Shown: positions 33,952 through 43,135, counted from the first letter of the stretch. The stretch is 64,000 nt of DNA from Paenibacillus albus (GCF_003952225.1 NZ_CP034437.1:3734501-3798500), one strand, 5' to 3'. Notes: generated by a model from the sequence alone, not told the origin. Made by a program: numbers and translations.

Positions 33952-36362
33952 AAGCTGTTATTATGGCTGGTGGAAAAGGAACCCGTCTTCGTCCATTAAC
34001 GAGCAATACTCCGAAACCTATGGTTCCTCTTTTGGACCGTCCGGTCATGGAATATACGATAGCGCTGCTGAAAAAGCATGGCATTACAGACATCGCGGTA
34101 ACGGTGCAGTTTATTCCGGAAGCGATTCGAAATTATTTTGACGATGGCTCGGACTTCGGTGTCCGTCTCCATTATTTCGAAGAGCAAAGCCCGCTCGGCA
34201 CAGCCGGCAGCGTCAAGAATGCAGAGCAGTTTCTAGATGAGACATTCGTGGTCATCAGCGGAGATGCGCTTACGGACTTCGACCTTACCCGCGCGATCGA
34301 CTACCACCGGGAGAAGGGCTCCGTCGCGACGCTTGTGCTTACGCAAGTTGACAGCCCGCTTGAGTTCGGCGTTGTGATGACAGATGAGAACGGCCGCATC
34401 AACCGGTTTCTGGAGAAGCCGAGCTGGGGCGAGGTGTTCAGCGATACCGTCAATACGGGCATCTATATCTTGGAGACGGAAGTGTTCCAATACTCCGAGA
34501 AGAATCAAGAATTCGATTTCAGCAAAGATCTGTTCCCGCTGCTGATGAACAATAACCGTCCGATGTACGGGTATGTGGCGGATGGTTATTGGTCGGATAT
34601 TGGCAACCTGAATCAATACAGGCAGACGCAGTTCGATATGCTGGAAGGCAAGGTCGCGATTGAACTGCCAGGCCGTGAGATCGCGCCGGGCATCTGGGCA
34701 GGCGAGCGTGTGAAGATCGATCCTACTGCTTCGATTATTGGACCTGCCTATATCGGGGAGCGCAGTGTCATCGGGAAAGAGGCCATGATTGGCGAATATA
34801 GCATTATTGGCGGCGGATCTATGATTCTAGATCGTGCATCCGTAGAAAGAACCGTGCTTTGGAAGCACAATATGCTGGATAATAACGTAGAGATTAACGG
34901 TGCAACGCTATGCCGAAATGTCATATGCCGTTACGGCGCTTCCATTGGAGAAGACGCGGTACTCGGCGATAATTGTGTCGTTGGCATTCATAGTGTCGTA
35001 TCCTCAGGTGTGAAAATGTTCCCGAATAAGTCAATCGAGGATAATGCCGTCTTGAAGCATTCGCTCATCTGGGGCGAGCAGGCGACCAAGACGATCTTCG
35101 GAGAGTTCGGCGTAAAAGGTGTTTGCAACGTTCAGATGACGACCAGCTTTGCGAACCGATTGTCGATGGCGCTTGGTACTGCGCTGCCGATTGGGGTTAC
35201 GGTCGGTATCGGTCATGACGCTGCACCGTTCGCCGAACTTATGGCGGAAGCGTTCACTGCCGGACTACATGCTTCGGGTATCCATACGTATCATTTTGGC
35301 GCAGTCACTTCTTCAATTGCACGCTATGCATCATGTCATCTGGATTGTAAAGCCGGTATTTATGTGCGGATGACCGAGGAAAACGGAGAAGAACAAGCGG
35401 TTATCGAGTTTCTGGATGAGCAAGGCTTACCGATTACGAAGGCGATGGAGCGCAAAATCGAGAATGCCTACGTGCAGGAGGACCAGCGCATCATCAAACT
35501 GAGCGATGTCGGTCGGAAGCGCACTTGCCCGGAAGTGGGACGGCTATACCGCCGCGATCTGCTCGAAGGCGTGGACATACAGCTCATCGCAAGCCGAGCT
35601 TACAAGGTTGTGACCATCTACAACGGGCATAATTTGAACCACGTCTTGCCGGAGTTTCTGCAGGAGCTGGGCTGCCGCGTCATTCAGCTGAACGGCGTCA
35701 TAACGGAGCCAGCGGAGCTTGCGCATTGGGTGCGGGACAACGGTGCTGATTTCGGCGTGATGCTCGACACGAACGGGCAGCGAATTCAGCTGGTCACGGA
35801 GAATGGGGATCTTATCTCGGATGAGCTCACACATATGATTCAGATGCGAATTCAGCTGCAAGCTTCCACGGATGATGTCATTCATGTGCCGGTTCATTTT
35901 CCAGAGATCGCCGAGCTGATGGTTGCGCAGAGCAATCGCAAGGTCGCGCGGACGAAAGCGGATACGCGCTCCATTCTGGAGAGCTGTCAGCAGGGCGGCT
36001 TCCATGTCTACCTAGACGGGATCTACACTCTCGTTCGCTGCATGGAGATGATGGCGGACCAGGGGGCATCGCTGTCCGAGCTCGTCCAGACGATTCCTGC
36101 TTTTGCGCTGCTGAAGGAGAAGGTGGATTGCCCGTGGTCTGAGAAAGGGAAGGTTATGCGCTTCCTGATGCAGGAGACGAAGGGGAAGCATGTCGAGCTG
36201 ATCGATGGAATTAAGATCTTCCATGAGGAAGGCTGGACGCTTATTCTGCCTGATCATGAGAAACCGATCTTCCAGGTGTATGCGAATGCACAGTCTCAGA
36301 TGGCAGCCAAGCAGATGGCAGCGTCTTATGCGGATAAGATTCGGAAGTATCGGAGCAGTTAG
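33948..36362 (+). CDS. Sugar-1-phosphate nucleotidyltransferase with LbH and degenerate phosphomannomutase domain
   Basis: 804 residues; AGGAGGG is six nt before ATG 33948. Domain 1 (about 1-235) is a nucleotidyltransferase: GGKGTRLRPLT, LGTAGSVKNA, FVVISGDAL, and VNTGIYILE. Domain 2 (about 245-370) is a left-handed beta-helix with hexapeptide repeats. Domain 3 (about 380-804) is phosphomannomutase-like by order and strand pattern, but the phosphoserine loop TASHNP is replaced by RMTEENGE and the metal loop DGDGDR/DGDADR by DTNGQR. So domain 3 is probably inactive. The protein should make a nucleotide sugar (GDP-mannose or ADP/UDP-glucose) for the adjacent GT4. Confidence 0.88.
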   Translation: MKAVIMAGGKGTRLRPLTSNTPKPMVPLLDRPVMEYTIALLKKHGITDIAVTVQFIPEAIRNYFDDGSDFGVRLHYFEEQSPLGTAGSVKNAEQFLDETFVVISGDALTDFDLTRAIDYHREKGSVATLVLTQVDSPLEFGVVMTDENGRINRFLEKPSWGEVFSDTVNTGIYILETEVFQYSEKNQEFDFSKDLFPLLMNNNRPMYGYVADGYWSDIGNLNQYRQTQFDMLEGKVAIELPGREIAPGIWAGERVKIDPTASIIGPAYIGERSVIGKEAMIGEYSIIGGGSMILDRASVERTVLWKHNMLDNNVEINGATLCRNVICRYGASIGEDAVLGDNCVVGIHSVVSSGVKMFPNKSIEDNAVLKHSLIWGEQATKTIFGEFGVKGVCNVQMTTSFANRLSMALGTALPIGVTVGIGHDAAPFAELMAEAFTAGLHASGIHTYHFGAVTSSIARYASCHLDCKAGIYVRMTEENGEEQAVIEFLDEQGLPITKAMERKIENAYVQEDQRIIKLSDVGRKRTCPEVGRLYRRDLLEGVDIQLIASRAYKVVTIYNGHNLNHVLPEFLQELGCRVIQLNGVITEPAELAHWVRDNGADFGVMLDTNGQRIQLVTENGDLISDELTHMIQMRIQLQASTDDVIHVPVHFPEIAELMVAQSNRKVARTKADTRSILESCQQGGFHVYLDGIYTLVRCMEMMADQGASLSELVQTIPAFALLKEKVDCPWSEKGKVMRFLMQETKGKHVELIDGIKIFHEEGWTLILPDHEKPIFQVYANAQSQMAAKQMAASYADKIRKYRSS

Positions 36363-36452
36363 GTAAGATTGGGTGGCTTGTAACGATTGATGTGAACAAA
36401 TATTCGAATAACGATAACCTTAAAACCGACGCTTCGATTTAAATACATTTGT

Positions 36453-36492
36453 CAAAACAACCACATCAATCTTTGGTGTGGTTGTTTTGTTC
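36453..36492. terminator. Intrinsic terminator of the glucan operon
   Basis: A 13-bp perfect stem (36453-36465 with 36477-36489), T-rich on both strands. Confidence 0.85.
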
Positions 36493-36624
36493 TACTAACT
36501 CATATTCAACTTAAGCTCATCTCACGATTTTGCCTGCTATCAGCTGACCATCACTTCACTATCAATCCAGTGATCAAAGCTACACCTTAAATCAAAACTT
36601 AAGAGTAGCGTTACATAATCGCTT

Positions 36625-36880
36625 GAGAGAGGCTTTTGCCTCTCTCGAACTACCATTTCATTGATTTCAGCTCTGAGAGAGGCTTTTCCCGCTTTCGGAG
36701 GCCGGTTCACCACGATTCGCGGTATTCTCAGTGGTGAGAGAGGCTTTTGCCTCTCTTGAGCTACCATTTCATTGATTTCAGCTCTGAGAGAGGCTTTTCC
36801 CGCTCTCAGGGGCTGGCTCACCGCGATACGCGGAATTCTCAGCAGTGAGAGAGGCTTTCCCGTACTCGGAGACCAGTTCT
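36625..36880 (-). repeat. Tandem 111-bp two-hairpin repeat, about 2.3 copies, inverted orientation
   Basis: GAGAGAGGC recurs at 36625, 36736 and 36847, exactly 111 bp apart. Hairpin A is GAGAGAGGC-TTTT-GCCTCTCTC (36625-36646). Hairpin B appears as CTGAGAGAGGC with CCCGCTYTCRG. Read on the minus strand the order and spacing match the 27.0-kb array, so this copy is inverted. It sits between the glucan operon and thiMDE. Confidence 0.9.
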
Positions 36881-36997
36881 CCGCGGAGTGTGGCCTCCAC
36901 TCAAAGACGCCACTCCGCGGAAATTCAAATTAATAGCGATCCGACGGGAACTACTATTACATTCACATTTTCCAAGTCATCGCTCTAAATAATCTTG

Positions 36998-37026
36998 TTG
37001 CATTTTCCAAAAAGGTAGACTACACT
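36998..37026 (+). promoter_or_regulatory. Promoter of thiMDE
   Basis: TTGCAT (36998-37003), 17 nt, TACACT (37021-37026). The predicted start is about 37033, just before the riboswitch. Confidence 0.65.
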
Positions 37027-37037
37027 TGTCACAATTG

Positions 37038-37201
37038 AATAAACGCGGGAGCTTGCGGATAGCAGGCTGAGAGTACGACTAATCTGTCGGAGACCGTTTA
37101 ACCTGTTGGGTAATGCCATCGTAGGAAGAGAACTGCTAAAGCGTGCGTTTATTAATGCGCTCTGCCTGCGACTAATTTTGTTGCGGACAGGGCGTTTTTT
37201 G
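37038..37201 (+). promoter_or_regulatory. TPP riboswitch with terminator upstream of thiM
   Basis: The THI-box core is clear: GCGGGAGC (from 37044), GGCTGAGAG (37075 region), then ACCTGTTGGGTAATGCC and GTAGGAAGAGAACT (to about 37133). AATAAACGC (37038-37046) can pair with GCGTTTATT (37145-37153), closing the aptamer or competing with the terminator. The terminator (37158-37201) has a 15-bp stem with one mismatch and six T. TPP binding should stop transcription before thiM. Confidence 0.93.
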
Positions 37202-37255
37202 TTGCTCAGGCATGTTAATGCTTGATCTATATCATGTGAGGGGGATGTGCGGCAG

Positions 37256-38068
37256 ATGAATAATCAAGAAGTGGTACAAATTTGGTCGAAAATGAAGCAA
37301 GCGAATCCGCTCGTTCACAATATTACGAATGTGGTGGTTACGAATTTTACAGCGAATGGACTGCTGGCGCTTGGTGCGTCACCGATTATGGCTTACGCCA
37401 AAGAGGAGGTCGCTGATGTTGCCTCGTTCTCAGGTGCGCTCGTTCTCAATATCGGGACATTAAACAATACAGAGATCGAAGCCATGAACCTGGCAGGCGC
37501 TTCTGCGAATGCGCACGGCGTACCTGTTGTATTCGATCCGGTTGGCGCTGGCGCGACAGCTTACCGTACGCAGACGTCAAGAGATCTTATGAGTACGCTG
37601 CGTGTTGATATCGTGCGGGGTAATGCCGCTGAGATTGCGAATGTGGTCGGGCGGGAATGGAGCATCAAAGGCGTGGACGCTGGCGAAGGAAACGGCGATG
37701 TGCTAGAGCTCGCGAAGCATGCAGCGGAGCAGTTGAAATCTGTTGTTGTTATAACAGGAAAAGAAGATGTCGTTGCGGATCAAACAGCGGCTTATGTGGT
37801 TCGTAATGGCGACGCGATTTTGACGAGAGTGACCGGAACGGGCTGTTTGCTTACATCGGTGATTGGCGCGTTCGCGGCGGTTGAAGCTGATTACGTGAAG
37901 GCAGCGACAGCGGCGCTTGTTGTGTATGGCGTGGCAGCGGAGCTTGCAGCGGCGAATACGGCGGAGCAAGGACCGGGCAGCTTCCAGATCGAGTTCTTGA
38001 ATCAATTGGCGCGCATATCGGCTGATGATATTGAACGTCTTGGTCAAGTGGAGCGGGTTAACGCATGA
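37256..38068 (+). CDS. thiM: Hydroxyethylthiazole kinase
   Basis: 270 residues from ATG 37256; an in-frame GTG at 37247 lies too close to the GAGGGGG site. Family signatures: [54 protein letters not shown] and [16 protein letters not shown] (anion hole/catalytic Cys). It phosphorylates 4-methyl-5-(2-hydroxyethyl)thiazole with ATP, a thiamine salvage step. First gene of thiMDE, under the TPP riboswitch; overlaps thiD by four nt. Confidence 0.95.
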   Translation: MNNQEVVQIWSKMKQANPLVHNITNVVVTNFTANGLLALGASPIMAYAKEEVADVASFSGALVLNIGTLNNTEIEAMNLAGASANAHGVPVVFDPVGAGATAYRTQTSRDLMSTLRVDIVRGNAAEIANVVGREWSIKGVDAGEGNGDVLELAKHAAEQLKSVVVITGKEDVVADQTAAYVVRNGDAILTRVTGTGCLLTSVIGAFAAVEADYVKAATAALVVYGVAAELAAANTAEQGPGSFQIEFLNQLARISADDIERLGQVERVNA

Positions 38069-38877
38069 CAATCGCACGCGCACTTACCATTGCAGGCTCA
38101 GATAGTGGCGGAGGCGCTGGTATTCAAGCCGATCTCAAGACCTTCCAGGAGCTGCGCGCATTCGGCATGTCTGCCATCACAGCCGTAACGGCACAGAACA
38201 CGCTTGGCGTGCAAGGGATTTATCCCATGTCCACTGAGGCTGTAGCGCAGCAGATCGATGCCATTGGCGAAGATCTGGGAGCAGATGCTGTGAAGACAGG
38301 CATGCTCTTCTCCAGTGAAATCATCGTATGTGTAGCTGAGAAACTGCAGCAGTATAAATGGGAGAAAGTCGTCGTCGATCCCGTTATGATCGCGAAGGGC
38401 GGCGCTGCGCTGCTGCTTAAAGAGTCGATTCGAGCATTGAAGCAATCGCTTTTGCCACTCGCCTATGTCGTCACTCCGAATATTCCGGAAGCCGAGCTGC
38501 TTACAGATATGCAGATCATCTCGCTTGAGGATCGCAAAGAAGCAGCGAGGAAGCTAGTTGCTTACGGCGCGAAGCATGTGGTCATGAAAGGCGGACATGA
38601 TCCGGCCGAAGCGGATGAAATTGTCGATCTGCTCTATGATGGCCGCGATTTCCACGAATTCCGCAGCGAGCGCAAGGCGACCCGGCATACGCACGGAACA
38701 GGGTGTACATTCGCAGCTGCAATTACAGCGGAGCTGGCGAAGGGTTATTCGGTGATTGATGCGGTACCAGTTGCCAAAGCATTCATCCAAGCCGCAATTG
38801 AAGATACGCTGCATCTTGGCCAAGGCCATGGTCCAACGAATCATTGGGCTTACCGGGAAAGAAGGAACAGCCAATGA
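38065..38877 (+). CDS. thiD: Hydroxymethylpyrimidine (phosphate) kinase
   Basis: 270 residues. ATG 38065 overlaps the thiM stop. Ribokinase-fold motifs: [52 protein letters not shown] and [14 protein letters not shown]. It phosphorylates HMP and HMP-P to HMP-PP, the pyrimidine partner for ThiE. Overlaps thiE by four nt. It could also act on pyridoxine (PdxK-like), but the operon points to thiamine. Confidence 0.95.
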   Translation: MTIARALTIAGSDSGGGAGIQADLKTFQELRAFGMSAITAVTAQNTLGVQGIYPMSTEAVAQQIDAIGEDLGADAVKTGMLFSSEIIVCVAEKLQQYKWEKVVVDPVMIAKGGAALLLKESIRALKQSLLPLAYVVTPNIPEAELLTDMQIISLEDRKEAARKLVAYGAKHVVMKGGHDPAEADEIVDLLYDGRDFHEFRSERKATRHTHGTGCTFAAAITAELAKGYSVIDAVPVAKAFIQAAIEDTLHLGQGHGPTNHWAYRERRNSQ

Positions 38878-39560
38878 GTGAACTTAATTGGCACGATGCT
38901 GCGATCCGTGAAGCGCTGCAGGTGTATTTTATAATGGGCAGCAACAATTGTTTGAAAGATCCGATGGATGTGCTGAAGGAAGCCATCGAAGGCGGCATTA
39001 CGCTCTTCCAGTTCCGCGAGAAAGGAACAGGCGCATTGAAAGGCGATGCCATGTTCGAGCTGGCCTATCGGATGCGCGAGCTGTGCAGGAGGCATAGCGT
39101 TCCTTTTATCGTGAACGATGACGTGGAATTGGCGATTGCAATCGATGCGGATGGCGTTCATGTCGGCCAAGAGGATGAAGGCGCTGCTGCGGTTCGTGAG
39201 CGAATTGGCAATAAGCTGCTCGGCGTATCGGCATATAACATTGCAGAGGCAGAAGCTGCAATACGTTCTGGAGCTGATTATATTGGCGTCGGTCCGCTCT
39301 TCACGACACAAACGAAGGAAGATGCGAAGGCAGCTTCAGGCCTGCAAGTACTTTCCGAGATGCGCGAGAATGAGATTCGAATCCCGATTGTCGGAATCGG
39401 CGGAATAACGGCCGCGAATGCAGGGCAGGTTATCCGCGCTGGCGCGGACGGCGTATCCTTCATCACTGCGATCTCACATGCAGAGTCTCCGACGGCCGCA
39501 GCGAGGGAGCTGCGGCAAGCTGTCCAAGCTGTGCGGGGGACTAGCGGATATAATATGTGA
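38874..39560 (+). CDS. thiE: Thiamine-phosphate synthase
   Basis: 228 residues from ATG 38874 (overlapping thiD; AAGGA eight nt upstream). Signatures: [55 protein letters not shown] and [22 protein letters not shown]. It joins HMP-PP and thiazole phosphate to thiamine phosphate. Last gene of the operon, followed by a terminator. Confidence 0.95.
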   Translation: MSELNWHDAAIREALQVYFIMGSNNCLKDPMDVLKEAIEGGITLFQFREKGTGALKGDAMFELAYRMRELCRRHSVPFIVNDDVELAIAIDADGVHVGQEDEGAAAVRERIGNKLLGVSAYNIAEAEAAIRSGADYIGVGPLFTTQTKEDAKAASGLQVLSEMRENEIRIPIVGIGGITAANAGQVIRAGADGVSFITAISHAESPTAAARELRQAVQAVRGTSGYNM

Positions 39561-39565
39561 GCAGC

Positions 39566-39599
39566 CCCTCTGTACCAATTGGTGCAGAGGGTTATTTTT
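39566..39599 (+). terminator. Intrinsic terminator of thiMDE
   Basis: CCCTCTG and ACC pair with GGT and CAGAGGG (39566-39591), followed by TTATTTTT. Confidence 0.88.
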
Positions 39600-39638
39600 G
39601 CGTAGCTTGTCTAGTTTTGTCAAATCCCAAATCATGTA

Positions 39639-39691
39639 TTGAAAGCGCTGTAATAATTGAGTATTCTAATAGAGATGTTGAAACGTTTCAA
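39639..39691 (+). promoter_or_regulatory. Promoter with palindromic operator for the oxidoreductase/isomerase operon
   Basis: TTGAAA (39639-39644), 17 nt, TATTCT (39662-39667). The perfect 14-bp palindrome TTGAAACGTTTCAA lies at 39678-39691, just after the expected start site, as LacI-family operators do. A cre-like sequence with two mismatches (TGAAAGCGCTGTAA) overlaps the -35, so catabolite control is possible. Confidence 0.65.
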
Positions 39692-39731
39692 TGGGTTCTA
39701 TTAAATCCAGATTTAGGAGAGGATTATTGAA

Positions 39732-40781
39732 GTGAGCAATTCGTCCATCTATCGAGTCGCCTTTATCGGCTGTGGGAAACGTGCGCATGAGCACGCCATC
39801 GGCATTAAAGCTGACAGCAGACTTGAGGTTGTTGCCTTATCCGATATTTCATCAGCATCTGCAGAAACCTTGAATACGGAGTTTGGATTCCAAGCTAACA
39901 TTTATACAGACCACAAAGAAATGCTGGCCAAGGAGAAGCCGGATGTCGTCCTGATCTGTCTCTGGACGCCGCTCCATCTGCCGGTATTCCGCGATTGTGC
40001 AGAAGCAGGCGCGAAAGCGGTGCTCTGCGAGAAGCCAATGTCGGCAACTTGGGGCGAATGCCAGGAGATGAGCCGCATTGCGGAAGAGACCGGCTGTCAG
40101 CTGACATTCTCGCTGCAGCGCCGCTTCGCCAAAGGCAACCAAACGGTACGAAGACTCATTGCCGAAGGCTGGATCGGGCAAGTGATTCGGATGGATCTCT
40201 ACTCGCCGCCGAATTTACTGGACTGCGGTATCCATACCTTCGATCAGGCGATCAGCTACATGAACGAGACACCTGCAAAATCGGTGCTCGGCGCGGTGGA
40301 TACGACTGAAATTTACAACTGGTTCAACGTGCCGTCGGAGTGCGGCGCATCCGGCCAGGTTGTTTTTGCCAATGGCGTTCAAGCGAACCTATATTCCGGC
40401 GCTATTGATACATGGGAACCGGATGGGGATGTGTCGAAGATCTGGGCTGGCGTTCGCGTTATTGGCTCGGAAGGCTTCATTGAAGTCATGTGGGATGGCC
40501 AAATCGTCAGAGGCGTGAACTACGCGGATGCATCCTGGAAACCAGAGATGGAGCTATCCTCCATGTCTGATCAGATGATCGGGTATGTCAGCCATGCGAT
40601 CGACTGTCTGCAATCGGGAGAAGAGCCGGAGGCATCGCACCGTAAGGCGCTTCGCGCATCGGAAATTATTTTTGCCGTCTATGAGTCGGTACGCCGGAAT
40701 GCGCGCGTTATGCTGCCGCTTGCCGATGTAACAGACAGCCCTTTCATTACGATGCTTGAGAACGGCCAATTCGCCAAATAG
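39732..40781 (+). CDS. Gfo/Idh/MocA-family oxidoreductase
   Basis: 349 residues from a GTG start at 39732 with GAGAGGAT about 8 nt upstream. The Rossmann loop is AFIGCGKRAHEHAIG, catalytic Lys lies in LCEKPMSAT, and the family's distal helix is DCGIHTFDQAISYM. Paired with a TIM-barrel isomerase 16 nt downstream, as in inositol, glucoside or oxidised-sugar catabolic operons where a 3-keto sugar is made and then isomerised. The operator upstream suggests induction by a sugar. Substrate not known. Confidence 0.9.
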   Translation: MSNSSIYRVAFIGCGKRAHEHAIGIKADSRLEVVALSDISSASAETLNTEFGFQANIYTDHKEMLAKEKPDVVLICLWTPLHLPVFRDCAEAGAKAVLCEKPMSATWGECQEMSRIAEETGCQLTFSLQRRFAKGNQTVRRLIAEGWIGQVIRMDLYSPPNLLDCGIHTFDQAISYMNETPAKSVLGAVDTTEIYNWFNVPSECGASGQVVFANGVQANLYSGAIDTWEPDGDVSKIWAGVRVIGSEGFIEVMWDGQIVRGVNYADASWKPEMELSSMSDQMIGYVSHAIDCLQSGEEPEASHRKALRASEIIFAVYESVRRNARVMLPLADVTDSPFITMLENGQFAK

Positions 40782-40797
40782 GAGCGTGTAATCGACA

Positions 40798-41565
40798 ATG
40801 ACAAGACCAAAGCTCGGATTAATCGGTATCGTTCATGAGGAAGCAAAACAGGATTTCTGGGGTACGATGGAACGTGTTGCTGCAATCGGCTACGAAGGCA
40901 TTGAAGGCGGCTCAGAGCTGTTGAACGGTGATGTAAAAGCGAACGTTGCGCGGTTCCACGAGCTGGGACTTCAAATCGCAACGCACAGCGTCAACAAAGA
41001 ACAGCTTCGCGATGAGAAGCTGCTGGACAATGTCATTCGCGAAGCGCACGCGCTGCAAACGAAGGATGTCACGTACTGGTGGGAAGTTGCGGAGTCGCGG
41101 GACCAGCTCCTGCTAGACGCTGAGCTGTATAATGCAGCAGGTGCACGCTTCGCTGCTGAAGGACTGCGTTTCTGTTACCACAATCACGCGCATGAATTCC
41201 AGAAGACGTTTAATGGGCTGTACGCGCTTGATATTTTGGCAGAGCATACCGATCCACGCAATCTGTATTTCCGTCTCGACGTCGCTTGGATTACGCTTGG
41301 CGGTGCTGATCCAGCACATATCCTGCGCAAGATGGCAGGTCGTGTACCGGCAATCCACTTGAAGGATGTCTACGGTGTAGATGAGATTGGCAAATGGACA
41401 GCTGTCGGAACGGGTGTCGTTCAGATCAAAGAATCCATCGAAGCCGCACAAGAAATTGGCGCCGAGTGGATGACAGTCGAGCAGGATCAGCTTCGCAATC
41501 TGACTGGCTTAGAGACTGCAACCGTGAGCTACTTGAATTTGAAAGAAAAAGGCTTGTTGCTGTAA
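40798..41565 (+). CDS. Sugar phosphate isomerase/epimerase family (xylose-isomerase-like TIM barrel)
   Basis: 255 residues. The barrel motifs are GLIGIVHEEAKQDFWGTMERV, GYEGIEGGSELL, LRFCYHNHAHEF, RLDVAWITLGGADP, AIHLKDVYG and WMTVEQDQ, providing the Glu/Asp/His metal site of AP_endonuc_2 (PF01261) enzymes such as IolE, IolI and DTE. It probably isomerises or dehydrates the product of the adjacent oxidoreductase. ATG 40798 follows it by 16 nt; GGAGCG at the end of the previous gene is a rather distant site. A terminator follows at 41609. Confidence 0.88.
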   Translation: MTRPKLGLIGIVHEEAKQDFWGTMERVAAIGYEGIEGGSELLNGDVKANVARFHELGLQIATHSVNKEQLRDEKLLDNVIREAHALQTKDVTYWWEVAESRDQLLLDAELYNAAGARFAAEGLRFCYHNHAHEFQKTFNGLYALDILAEHTDPRNLYFRLDVAWITLGGADPAHILRKMAGRVPAIHLKDVYGVDEIGKWTAVGTGVVQIKESIEAAQEIGAEWMTVEQDQLRNLTGLETATVSYLNLKEKGLLL

Positions 41566-41608
41566 ACTGCAGCTTTATCTAATCTAGTCTATTCTAATCT
41601 AGTCTAGG

Positions 41609-41634
41609 AACCCGCCAGCGATGGCGGGTTTTTG
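41609..41634 (+). terminator. Intrinsic terminator
   Basis: ACCCGCCA pairs with TGGCGGGT (41610-41629), followed by TTTTGC. Confidence 0.92.
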
Positions 41635-41756
41635 CTTCCTTATAGACAGTCCGCCAGTTGGCAGTTAAGATAAAATTAAGATCTAGTTTACGTTTCGTTT
41701 AGAAGTATCCTTTATGCTGAAGATGCGTTGCAACTGCAGCGAAGGAGGCGTATGCC

Positions 41757-41975
41757 GTGAAGCTGATCGGTTGGAGATTGATACGGACAATAGGGCTGTT
41801 TGCGCTTGGAATCGGGATCTATAGATGGACGCTTGCGTTGAACGGTCATGTCGTTATACAAATTATTATGGCAGAGGCAGGCTCAGCGATCCTTTTCTGC
41901 AGTATTTGGATGATCTTGAATAGCTTCAATAGCGCGTCCAATATGGTGGCGATCAGCGAAGAATCGGAAAGTTAA
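41757..41975 (+). CDS. Small two-helix membrane protein
   Basis: 72 residues from a GTG start at 41757, with GAAGGAGG seven nt upstream, one of the strongest sites here. Two hydrophobic helices are visible (TIGLFALGIGIYRWTLAL, residues 11-28, and IIMAEAGSAILFCSIWMIL, about 36-54), with a short acidic tail. No family recognised. It stands alone between two terminators. Confidence 0.72.
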   Translation: MKLIGWRLIRTIGLFALGIGIYRWTLALNGHVVIQIIMAEAGSAILFCSIWMILNSFNSASNMVAISEESES

Positions 41976-41987
41976 TTATGAATCCTT

Positions 41988-42038
41988 AAGGGGCAATCCT
42001 ATCGTCATCAATGATGACTTCTGGGATGCCCTTTATTT
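41988..42038 (+). terminator. Intrinsic terminator after small membrane protein
   Basis: AAGGGGCA-TCC pairs with GGATGCCCTT, with an inner GTCATC/GATGAC stem. Confidence 0.7.
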
Positions 42039-42216
42039 ATGTTTAGGCGATAGTGCAGACATTGCATCTTTAATTGAGTTTTGTCAATAATAGTAATAGA
42101 CTTAATTTACAACCTGTAAGATAATAAACATGGTATGAATTAGAAGTTAGCCAATTTATCAACAATTCGACAAATCAATGAATCGTGCAGTTTCACGACT
42201 AGGGAAGGAATTAGTT

Positions 42217-42831
42217 ATGACTGAGCCTACGAAGCCAAGGATAGATCCTCGAATATTACGGACACGTCAGCTCCTCAAGGATGCACTGATTGACCTGCTG
42301 GAAGAGATGGAGATTGAGAAAATATCAGTCAACAAGATCGCAGAGAAGGCGACCATTAACCGAGTCACATTCTATCTGCATTACCGCGACATTCCGGATA
42401 TGCTCGAGAAGATGGCGGACGATATGATTGAAGAAATCAAAGTAGTAATCGATCAAATGTTAGTGGTTAAGCGGAATGTGGAGGAAGCGGATTCGGAGAA
42501 ATTCATCAGCTTGCTTGAGCATATTGCGGCGAACAAGAAGTTCTATAAGGTGGTACTGGGTACGAGGAGAACGCCGATCTTCACGGAGCGGTTGCTGAAA
42601 ATGTTAACGGAATCCGTAGCGGCAAGAGTGGAGCAGATTGGACCCGATTCCTCCATTACAAAAGCGGGCATTCAAAAGGATATTGCCATCTGGTACGGTT
42701 CCTCTGCGTTAATTGGGACAATTGTATCGTGGATCCGGCATGATATGCCGTATTCGCCCGCCTATCTGGCGAGGCAGTTCACATTGCTGAGAACGCATCA
42801 GTTTCTGGATCGACCGGCAGATGAGAAGTGA
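42217..42831 (+). CDS. TetR/AcrR-family transcriptional regulator
   Basis: 204 residues from ATG 42217 (GGAAGGA eight nt upstream); the in-frame ATG at 42178 has no site. The helix-turn-helix is RTRQLLKDALIDLLEEMEIEKISVNKIAEKATINRVTFYLHY, in which T/NRxTFYxHY is typical of the group including DhaS-like and TetR_C_33 regulators. The C-terminal ~140 residues form the ligand domain, with QKDIAIWYGSSALIGTIVSWI. No target gene is evident: the tRNA and terminator follow downstream and a terminator lies upstream. Confidence 0.88.
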   Translation: MTEPTKPRIDPRILRTRQLLKDALIDLLEEMEIEKISVNKIAEKATINRVTFYLHYRDIPDMLEKMADDMIEEIKVVIDQMLVVKRNVEEADSEKFISLLEHIAANKKFYKVVLGTRRTPIFTERLLKMLTESVAARVEQIGPDSSITKAGIQKDIAIWYGSSALIGTIVSWIRHDMPYSPAYLARQFTLLRTHQFLDRPADEK

Positions 42832-42872
42832 ATAGGCGAAGAGTGTATAGAATAGAAGTGAATAGAAGACAC

Positions 42873-42899
42873 AAAAAAAGAGCAGCGTAGCTGCTCTTT
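42873..42899 (-). terminator. Terminator of tRNA-Asp (also usable by the TetR gene)
   Basis: AAAGAGCAGC-GTA-GCTGCTCTTT stem; on the minus strand it is followed by seven T. Confidence 0.85.
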
Positions 42900-42915
42900 G
42901 GCGTTTAATGAGGAA

Positions 42916-42994
42916 TGGCGGAGCCGACGGGATTCGAACCCGCGGTCTCCTGCGTGACAGGCAGGCATGTTGGGCCACTACACCACGGCTCCGC
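42916..42994 (-). tRNA. tRNA-Asp (anticodon GTC), CCA encoded
   Basis: On the minus strand the RNA begins GCGGAGCC and ends GGCTCCGCCA, giving the acceptor stem with encoded CCA. The anticodon arm is CCTGC-CTGTCAC-GCAGG with GTC at positions 34-36. The T arm contains GGTTCGAATCC. Length 79 nt. It is a lone tRNA with its own promoter and terminator. Confidence 0.96.
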
Positions 42995-43025
42995 ATTTCA
43001 AGCTGTGCTCTTAAGCACAAAGAGT

Positions 43026-43054
43026 ATATTATCACGAATCTGAATATAGGTCAA
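43026..43054 (-). promoter_or_regulatory. Promoter of tRNA-Asp
   Basis: On the minus strand: TTGACC (43054-43049), 17 nt, TAATAT (43031-43026). It ends about 30 nt before the mature tRNA 5' end. Confidence 0.7.
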
Positions 43055-43135
43055 TGCTAGCTAGCGAACACATAGTCCACTAGATTGCGAGTTGAATAGC
43101 TTAATAGAAACAGGAATGAGAAAGAAGGAATTGGC

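Noticed and set aside
39678-39691. Perfect cre site
   Set aside because: The palindrome is 14 bp with a different internal spacing from cre; it fits another LacI-type operator better.
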